A DNA stretch of 5,154 nucleotides, taken from JALSIF01 sp026981635 [NCBI: bacterium] (GTDB lineage Bacteria > 4484-113 > JALSIF01). The stretch is from assembly GCA_026981635.1 (NCBI GenBank), contig JALSIF010000048.1, positions 1 to 5,154 on the forward strand, in the 5' to 3' direction. Of the stretch, positions 1 through 4,032 are shown piece after piece. Position 1 is the stretch's first letter, and each line of letters begins with the position of its first letter. The notes under the pieces were generated by a model. It was not told where the DNA came from. It did not search any database and worked only from the letters and a program-made list of their open reading frames with translations. The position numbers and the translations under genes are program-made.

Positions 1-570
1 GTCAATGTAGGTCTTTTCCAGGGTGTGGGCGTACTCCTCAAGCTGGCTCTGCTTTCTCTTAAGTTCAACTATCTGGTGTTCCAGTTGGTCAATCACCCGA
101 AGCTGGTGCTCCTGCAGGTATCGCTCTCGCACCTCGGGCGGGACCTCCTCTCGCTCTCCCCGCAGGAAGGCGCGTACTTGGTTGGGAAAGGTCTCTATGT
201 CAATGGGCTTGCCGATATATCCGTCGCAGCCGATGGCCAGGGCGCGCTCCCGGTCCCCCGGCCCCACATGGGCGGTCAGGGCAACGATGGGGATCTGCTT
301 GGTCTCCTCCCGACTACGCAACTTGGCGGTTAGCTCGTAGCCTGAAAGGCCGGGCAGGCCAATGTCCATCAGGATGAGGTCGGGGCGCAGCTCCACCGCC
401 TTGCGCACCCCTTCAATGCCGTCAGGGGCATGCTCCACCCTAAACCCATCCGCCTCAAGAATGCGTCTCACCAGCTCAAAGTTGTCCCAGTTGTCCTCAA
501 TATAGAGGACCATGGGAGCACGTCCCGGCTGGGATTCTTTCTCCTCGGGTGTAAGTACCTTTTCTCTCAT
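1..570 (-). CDS. Response regulator: receiver domain plus coiled-coil linker, C-terminus outside the window
   Basis: The frame starts at an ATG (568-570) and runs open to the window edge, giving 190 residues with no stop. Residues about 20-138 are a CheY-like receiver. The acidic pair is E25-D26 in VLYIEDN, the phospho-acceptor is D69 in LILMDIGLPG, the switch Thr is T99 in VALTAH, and the conserved Lys is K121 in GYIGKPID. All catalytic positions are present, so it should accept phosphate from a histidine kinase; the kinase gene ends 20 bases upstream, making it the obvious partner. Residues about 146-190 are charged and heptad-like (HQLRVIDQLEHQIVELKRK), a coiled-coil linker to an unseen output domain. 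No DNA-binding domain is visible. A linker ending LEKTYID often precedes enzymatic outputs such as HD-GYP, but that is inference. An AAGGA 7 bases upstream supports the start. The receiver call is firm; the full architecture is unknown. Confidence 0.95.
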   Translation of the reverse strand, partial: MREKVLTPEEKESQPGRAPMVLYIEDNWDNFELVRRILEADGFRVEHAPDGIEGVRKAVELRPDLILMDIGLPGLSGYELTAKLRSREETKQIPIVALTAHVGPGDRERALAIGCDGYIGKPIDIETFPNQVRAFLRGEREEVPPEVRERYLQEHQLRVIDQLEHQIVELKRKQSQLEEYAHTLEKTYID

Positions 571-577
571 TTTGGAG

Positions 578-582
578 TCCTT
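578..582 (-). promoter_or_regulatory. Ribosome binding site of the response regulator
   Basis: AAGGA on the minus strand sits 7 bases before the ATG at 568-570, inside the 20-base gap after the kinase stop codon. This spacing suits a Shine-Dalgarno site, fixes the start, and suggests the response regulator is translated independently from the shared message. Confidence 0.75.
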
Positions 583-590
583 ATAAAACC

Positions 591-2696
591 TCAGTTTTCC
601 AACCGTCCCCCACCGGTGGGGGAGAGCTGTTGGTGTCCATTGGTGGGGGAGGGGCTCTCCTCCTCCCCTGACACCCGCCTACTGGCGGGCCTCTCCTCCT
701 CTCGCATCTTCTCAAAGTGGGCCGAGATGCGCTCGGGGGAGAGGGTGGGCAGGTGGATGGTGAACTCGGAGCCGTGGCCTACCCTGGAATCCACCGTGAT
801 GTAGCCACCGTGGGCCTCCACCAGATACTTGGTGATAGGAAGTCCCAGGCCGGTGCCGCGCAGGTTGCCGGCGAGCTGGTCGCCGAACTGGACAAACTCC
901 TTGAAGATCTTGTCCAACTTGTCGGGTGGGATGCCGACCCCCGAGTCGGCCACCTGAATGAGGATCTCCTCCCCCTGGCGGAAGGCCTTCACCCTCACCC
1001 AGCCCTCCGGGGTGAACTTGATGGCGTTGGAGAGCAGGTTGATCACCGCTTGGCGGATGCGAAGCTCGTCCACGTAGATGTCGGGAAGGTCTGGGTCTAT
1101 GATCACCTCCAGGCGGAGCCCCTTTTCCTGGGCGAGAGCCTTTACCACCTCAACCGCCCCCTCAATGATGGGGGCGATGGGAGTTAGGCGCTTCTCAAAC
1201 TTCATCTTGCCCGCCTCAATGCGGGAGAAGTCCAAGAGCTCGTTTACCATCTCCAGGAGGTGCATGCCGTTTCGGTAGATGGTGGCCAGGTCGCTCAGCT
1301 GCTGGGGGGTAAGGTTTCCGGTGGGGTCCTTCATGAGCAGGCGGCTGTAGCCAATGATGGAGTTTAGGGGGGTCCTCAGCTCGTGGCTCACCTTGGTGAA
1401 AAACTCGGTCTGGGCTCGGCTGGTGCGGCGCAGCCGGATGGCGTACTGTTCCAACCGCTCGTAGGCATTTTCCAGTTCTTTGGTCAGCCGCTTGAGCTTC
1501 TCCGCCGTGCGCTCGGCACGCTGCTTCTCCTCCCGGTACTGGCGGGTGCGCTCCTCCACCTTCTCGTCCAGGTGGTTGTAGAGCTCGGTGAGGCGCTGGT
1601 GCTTGACCTGGAGGCTTAGCAGCATGAAGTTGAAGGCCTCATAGAGGGTGTGCAGATCGCGGTCCTTGGGCGGGGGCAGGTCCTCCTCCAGCGCGAAGTA
1701 GCCGTGCTCGCGGATATCCTCCATGCGGCGGATCAGGCGGTAGAGGGGCCGGCTCAGGTGGCGGGCCAGGGCGAGGCCGGTGGTGAGAGTGAGGAGAATG
1801 AGTAGGCTACCCACCAGGATGAGGGAGAGGATGTGGCGTTCCATGAGGACCTGGGTGAAGGCGAAGGGGCTGGCGGTGACCACCAGCAGGGCTACCCGTC
1901 TTCCCTGGGGAGTAAACAGCTCCAGGGGGCGGGCGGTGAAGGCGTATTGGGGCTCGACTTCAGGCTTGCCGAACTGACTGCTCTTTAGCCGCTGGACCAG
2001 CTGGTCAAACTGCTCCACCACGGGCGGGGGAAGGTTTCCCGGGCTGCCCACCAGGTTTTCGCTCCTGCCATCTGAGGTGAGCAGGTGGATGTTGACCTCC
2101 TCTGAGAAGACGGGATACTGGGCCAGGTTAAAGTCCTCAAGCAGGATCAGCCTTCTGTCCCCAGGGAGGGGGCGCTGGCGAGCCAGATAGAGCCCATAGG
2201 GGGTGTAGAGCCAGCCGTTTCGCTCTCCCTGGCGGGCAAACTCACGGGCGGCGGCAGTCAGACTGGAGGTGGGAGAGAGGTCGGGATAGGTGAGGACTAG
2301 CCGATCTCCCTCCAGGAGGATCAAGCTGATCTGGCGGGGAAGTATTTCCCTGAACTGCTGTTGGAAGGCGGCCAAGTTACTGCCCCACCGTTCCGCCTGG
2401 CTCACCACCACTCCCTCAAACTGAGCCAGGTGGGTGAGGATGTCCAGCTCCCTGCGCTCCAGCTCGTTGGCGGTGAAGGCCAGCCGGTTCTCCACCGCCA
2501 GTCGGTTCTGCTTTCGTTCGGCGGTGGTGGCGAAGAGGAGGATGAGAAGGATGCCCACCGCCGGGATGAGGGCGGTGGAGATGATCAGTTTTCTGCGCAG
2601 GCCGAGGTTGAAGAGCAGGCGGTGGTACCAGTTGGAGAAAGGGACAAATAGGGGTAGTTCACCTGCCCCACGCGAAGTGGCCCCTCTGCGGTCCAC
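591..2696 (-). CDS. Membrane-bound sensor histidine kinase (HAMP, HisKA, HATPase) with an extra C-terminal tail
   Basis: This 701-residue kinase autophosphorylates on His and passes phosphate to a response regulator, most likely the next gene. Order of parts: a cytoplasmic N-terminus with basic residues; TM1 at about 37-58; an extracytoplasmic sensor region of about 225 residues (60-285) that I do not recognise, possibly Cache-like by size and position; TM2 at about 289-311; HAMP at about 310-365; a coiled coil at about 366-430; HisKA with H438 in VSHELRTPLN; and HATPase with the N box around N553/N557 (NLLSNAIKF), G1 box DSGVGIP (584-590), F box F598/F602, and G2 box GTGLGLP (614-620). The ATPase domain ends near 650; the further 51 residues are low complexity and come from repeat-rich DNA. 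The start is GTG. It is the only ATG/GTG/TTG between an upstream in-frame TAG (2841-2843) and TM1, but no Shine-Dalgarno is visible. It lies 40 bases after the WYL stop, so translation may depend on the upstream gene. Confidence 0.95.
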   Translation of the reverse strand: MDRRGATSRGAGELPLFVPFSNWYHRLLFNLGLRRKLIISTALIPAVGILLILLFATTAERKQNRLAVENRLAFTANELERRELDILTHLAQFEGVVVSQAERWGSNLAAFQQQFREILPRQISLILLEGDRLVLTYPDLSPTSSLTAAAREFARQGERNGWLYTPYGLYLARQRPLPGDRRLILLEDFNLAQYPVFSEEVNIHLLTSDGRSENLVGSPGNLPPPVVEQFDQLVQRLKSSQFGKPEVEPQYAFTARPLELFTPQGRRVALLVVTASPFAFTQVLMERHILSLILVGSLLILLTLTTGLALARHLSRPLYRLIRRMEDIREHGYFALEEDLPPPKDRDLHTLYEAFNFMLLSLQVKHQRLTELYNHLDEKVEERTRQYREEKQRAERTAEKLKRLTKELENAYERLEQYAIRLRRTSRAQTEFFTKVSHELRTPLNSIIGYSRLLMKDPTGNLTPQQLSDLATIYRNGMHLLEMVNELLDFSRIEAGKMKFEKRLTPIAPIIEGAVEVVKALAQEKGLRLEVIIDPDLPDIYVDELRIRQAVINLLSNAIKFTPEGWVRVKAFRQGEEILIQVADSGVGIPPDKLDKIFKEFVQFGDQLAGNLRGTGLGLPITKYLVEAHGGYITVDSRVGHGSEFTIHLPTLSPERISAHFEKMREEERPASRRVSGEEESPSPTNGHQQLSPTGGGRLEN
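606..623. repeat. 18-bp perfect palindrome in the 3' end of the kinase gene
   Basis: TCCCCCACCGGTGGGGGA is perfectly self-complementary. As RNA it could fold into a 7-bp GC-rich stem with a CCGG loop. It lies 13 bases before the kinase stop codon (591-593), and the response regulator starts 21 bases past that stop. No T-run follows directly on the minus strand, so it is not a classic intrinsic terminator. It could be a processing or stability element, or part of a dispersed palindromic repeat. Confidence 0.7.
615..651. repeat. Direct repeat GGTGGGGGAG, two copies 27 bases apart
   Basis: GGTGGGGGAG occurs exactly at 615-624 and again at 642-651. The first copy overlaps the right arm of the 18-bp palindrome. 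The offset of 27 bases is nine codons, so the frame is kept. Both copies are inside the segment coding for the kinase's dispensable-looking tail, which suggests that segment grew by local duplication. Confidence 0.65.
655..701. repeat. Hairpin flanked by 11-bp direct repeats in the kinase tail coding DNA
   Basis: CCCGCC (674-679) and GGCGGG (684-689) form a perfect 6-bp inverted repeat around a 4-base loop. The hairpin is flanked by exact copies of CTCTCCTCCTC at 655-665 and 691-701, 36 bases apart. A short GC hairpin between direct repeats recalls REP-like elements or a small in-frame insertion, but one copy in one window cannot prove it. Confidence 0.55.
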
Positions 2697-2722
2697 ATAA
2701 AAGTTTACCGACTTTGGGGGAT

Positions 2723-2758
2723 GGTGACCGCCTGGGTTACCGGTGACCGCGCACCGGT
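2723..2758. repeat. Cluster of GGTNACC and ACCGGT motifs at the WYL gene stop codon and kinase leader
   Basis: GGTGACCGC is repeated exactly at 2723-2731 and 2742-2750. GGTTACC lies between them (2735-2741), giving three GGTNACC sites within 26 bases. ACCGGT occurs at 2739-2744 and 2753-2758. The cluster straddles the WYL stop codon (2737-2739) and reaches to 26 bases before the kinase GTG. The kinase start lacks an evident Shine-Dalgarno, so a regulatory role (operator or RNA structure in the leader) is possible, as is chance in GC-rich DNA. Confidence 0.4.
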
Positions 2759-3852
2759 CCGGCCGAGTGGGCGTGGGGGGCAGGGCTGGTGGTGGCGGCG
2801 GTGGGTTGGTCGCTGTTGGATTTGGCGGTCGGGGAGGGCTCTACGGTGGCGTAGTCGGGCAGGATGAACTGGCGGGTGTCGTAGACCTTGCGCATGCGGC
2901 GGATGGTGCGATAGACCTTGTTTCTCAGGTGGGCGGGTTTCAGCACCCGGCAGTGTTCACCAAAGGAGAGCACCCAGCGGAGCACGTTCTCTAGTGAGGT
3001 GACCTTCAGGCGGACGATCACCGTCCCGTCGTCCTGTTCAATGATCTCCTTGGTGTGGTGGAGGTTTTCAATCCTCACCCAGTGGGAGGCGAACTTGTCA
3101 AACAGCACCTCCACGATCTGCTCGCGGGCGTTGCCCCCCAGCAGTACCGACTTCTCCTGGTGCTGTTTGAGGTCAAAGCTGGGATCGGGCTCAAAGTGCT
3201 CGCCGGTGCGCTCCACCTTCATGATGCGGTTGACCAGGAAGTCGCGGATGTCCTGCTTCTCCAGGTTGTAGCCCACCAGGTACCAGTTGCCCTTGTAGTT
3301 GAGCAGGTGGTAGGGGGCCATGTGCTTGATGGTGATCATTGCCTTCTGGCCGCTGAAGTAGTGGATGCGGATCCACTCCCGGTTGCGGATGGCGGAAAGC
3401 AGCACTGCATAGATGGTGAGGTTTACCTCCGGCTCGGGGCTGATGCGGAAGTCCAGCGTGTCAATGAGTGACTGGAGGTTTACCACCACCTCATCCTGGA
3501 GGCTGGCGGTGATCTTCTTGAAGGCCCGCTCAAGCTGGAGGTAAAAGGGGGTGGTCTCGTAGTGCTTGAGGATGTTTTCCAGCACCACGATGGAGAGCAG
3601 CTCCCCGTTGGTGAGGGAGACGGCGGGCAGCTCAAAGGTCTCGGTGTAGTAGTAGCCCCCCCGCTCCCGGTCTAGCTTCACCGGGGCGCCGAACTCGTCG
3701 CGGAGCAGTGCCAGGTCCTTGTAGGCGGTGGCCTGGCTCACCTCAAACTGGTCCATGTGGTCCTGGATGGAGGGATAGCGCCCCGCCGCAATCTGCTGGT
3801 GGAGCCAAATCATCCGACGAATCTGCTCAGCGGTGTAGACCTCTTGTGCCAT
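2737..3852 (-). CDS. WYL-domain transcriptional regulator (HTH, WYL and WCX-like C-terminal region)
   Basis: This 371-residue protein has the layout of one-component WYL regulators, which bind DNA through an N-terminal winged helix and sense a ligand through the WYL domain. Residues about 7-70 form the HTH, with the likely recognition helix in VSQATAYKDLALLRDEFG (38-55) and a wing around GGYYYT (65-70). A helical linker spans about 80-135. The WYL domain covers about 145-215 and contains the literal W190-Y191-L192 in KGNWYLVGYN, then R203-D204-F205 and the NRI motif (208-210). A WCX-like region (about 245-325) has the usual repeated beta/alpha pattern and ends in an Arg-rich helix. Residues 338-371 are a Pro/Ser/Thr/Ala/His-rich tail, probably disordered and unusual for the family. 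The ATG start is backed by AAGGA 4 bases upstream. The kinase follows 40 bases downstream, so the three genes probably share a message. Relatives include PafB/PafC (DNA damage) and regulators of phage-defence loci; neither role can be assigned here. Confidence 0.93.
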   Translation of the reverse strand: MAQEVYTAEQIRRMIWLHQQIAAGRYPSIQDHMDQFEVSQATAYKDLALLRDEFGAPVKLDRERGGYYYTETFELPAVSLTNGELLSIVVLENILKHYETTPFYLQLERAFKKITASLQDEVVVNLQSLIDTLDFRISPEPEVNLTIYAVLLSAIRNREWIRIHYFSGQKAMITIKHMAPYHLLNYKGNWYLVGYNLEKQDIRDFLVNRIMKVERTGEHFEPDPSFDLKQHQEKSVLLGGNAREQIVEVLFDKFASHWVRIENLHHTKEIIEQDDGTVIVRLKVTSLENVLRWVLSFGEHCRVLKPAHLRNKVYRTIRRMRKVYDTRQFILPDYATVEPSPTAKSNSDQPTAATTSPAPHAHSAGPVRGHR

Positions 3853-3856
3853 CTTG

Positions 3857-3861
3857 TCCTT
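3857..3861 (-). promoter_or_regulatory. Ribosome binding site of the WYL regulator
   Basis: AAGGA on the minus strand lies 4 bases before the ATG at 3850-3852. The spacing is slightly short but acceptable, and it decides the start of the regulator. Confidence 0.7.
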
Positions 3862-3878
3862 GCCTGCCCTGTGGTCAA

Positions 3879-3897
3879 ATAGGTTTTCCCAGCCTAT
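3879..3897. promoter_or_regulatory. Short inverted repeat, candidate operator upstream of the WYL gene
   Basis: ATAGG (3879-3883) and CCTAT (3893-3897) are perfect inverted arms around a 9-base spacer, 27 bases before the WYL start. Just beyond it, TCGAGCT is repeated directly at 3897-3903 and 3911-3917. Regulators of this type often control themselves, so this could be a binding site. Five-base arms are weak evidence and may be chance. Confidence 0.3.
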
Positions 3898-3928
3898 CGA
3901 GCTCTCTTCCTCGAGCTGGACCTCGTCT

Positions 3929-3995
3929 GGTCTGGTCCGGATTTTACAAGGTTCCGGTTAAGCCTGACCTGCCACCGGTCTGGGCTAGATTTTAC
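3929..3995. repeat. Two copies of GGTCTGGNNNNGATTTTAC in the WYL promoter region
   Basis: On the plus strand, GGTCTGG-TCCG-GATTTTAC (3929-3947) and GGTCTGG-GCTA-GATTTTAC (3977-3995) share 15 fixed bases in two blocks with only the central 4 bases different. The copies are 48 bases apart in the same orientation, in non-coding DNA. On the minus strand each reads GTAAAATC-N4-CCAGACC. A fixed-variable-fixed pattern in a promoter region fits two binding sites for one regulator, or a duplicated promoter segment, since each copy carries a TAAAAT box. Confidence 0.7.
3961..3986. terminator. Stem-loop between the repeat protein and the WYL gene, weak terminator candidate
   Basis: AGCC (3961-3964) pairs with GGCT (3983-3986), and GACC (3966-3969) pairs with GGTC (3977-3980). 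A small internal loop separates the two helices and the apical loop is TGCCACC. It lies downstream of the repeat protein in its reading direction, where a terminator would be expected, but no T-run follows on the minus strand. It would equally lie in the 5' leader of the WYL transcript if the promoter at 3989-4017 is used. Confidence 0.3.
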
Positions 3996-4017
3996 TCCCT
4001 TTGGCTTGATCTGTCCC
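3989..4017 (-). promoter_or_regulatory. Candidate sigma-70-type promoter for the WYL-kinase-response regulator operon
   Basis: On the minus strand, GGGACA (4017-4012; 4 of 6 match TTGACA) is followed after a 17-base spacer by TAAAAT (3994-3989; 5 of 6 match TATAAT). Transcription would start near 3982, leaving a leader of about 130 bases before the WYL ATG. A second TAAAAT at 3946-3941 has no convincing -35 at 16-18 bases. The -10 of this promoter lies inside the right-hand copy of the direct repeat, so a protein bound there would block it. Confidence 0.4.
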
Positions 4018-4032
4018 CTTCTACCGATCAAG
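4005..4032. terminator. 7-bp inverted repeat spanning the stop codon of the repeat protein
   Basis: CTTGATC (4005-4011) and GATCAAG (4026-4032) are perfect inverted arms with a 14-base loop that contains the TAG stop (4021-4023). In RNA it would form a 3'-end hairpin of the repeat-protein message. No T-run follows, so it is at best a factor-dependent or stabilising hairpin. It also overlaps the candidate -35 region, so it may have a double use. Confidence 0.35.

Noticed and set aside
570-610. Separate promoter for the response regulator (TATAAG before its ATG)
   Set aside because: No -35-like hexamer lies 16-18 bases upstream, and the transcript would start at or next to the ATG. Co-transcription with the kinase is simpler.
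717-1187. Plus-strand open frame of 156 codons, and other plus-strand frames such as 3055-3471, 3708-4181 and 4239-4811
   Set aside because: They lie opposite strong minus-strand genes with clear domains. Their products are Arg/Gly/Pro- or His/Val-rich and show no motif, as expected for shadows in GC-rich DNA.
2696-2698. ATG at 2696-2698 as the kinase start
   Set aside because: It is in a different frame from the kinase; the in-frame start is the overlapping GTG at 2694-2696.
2774-2806. G-rich stretch on the plus strand as a G-quadruplex
   Set aside because: Only a few runs of three or more G are present and one gap is about 15 bases long, so a stable three-layer quadruplex is not well supported.
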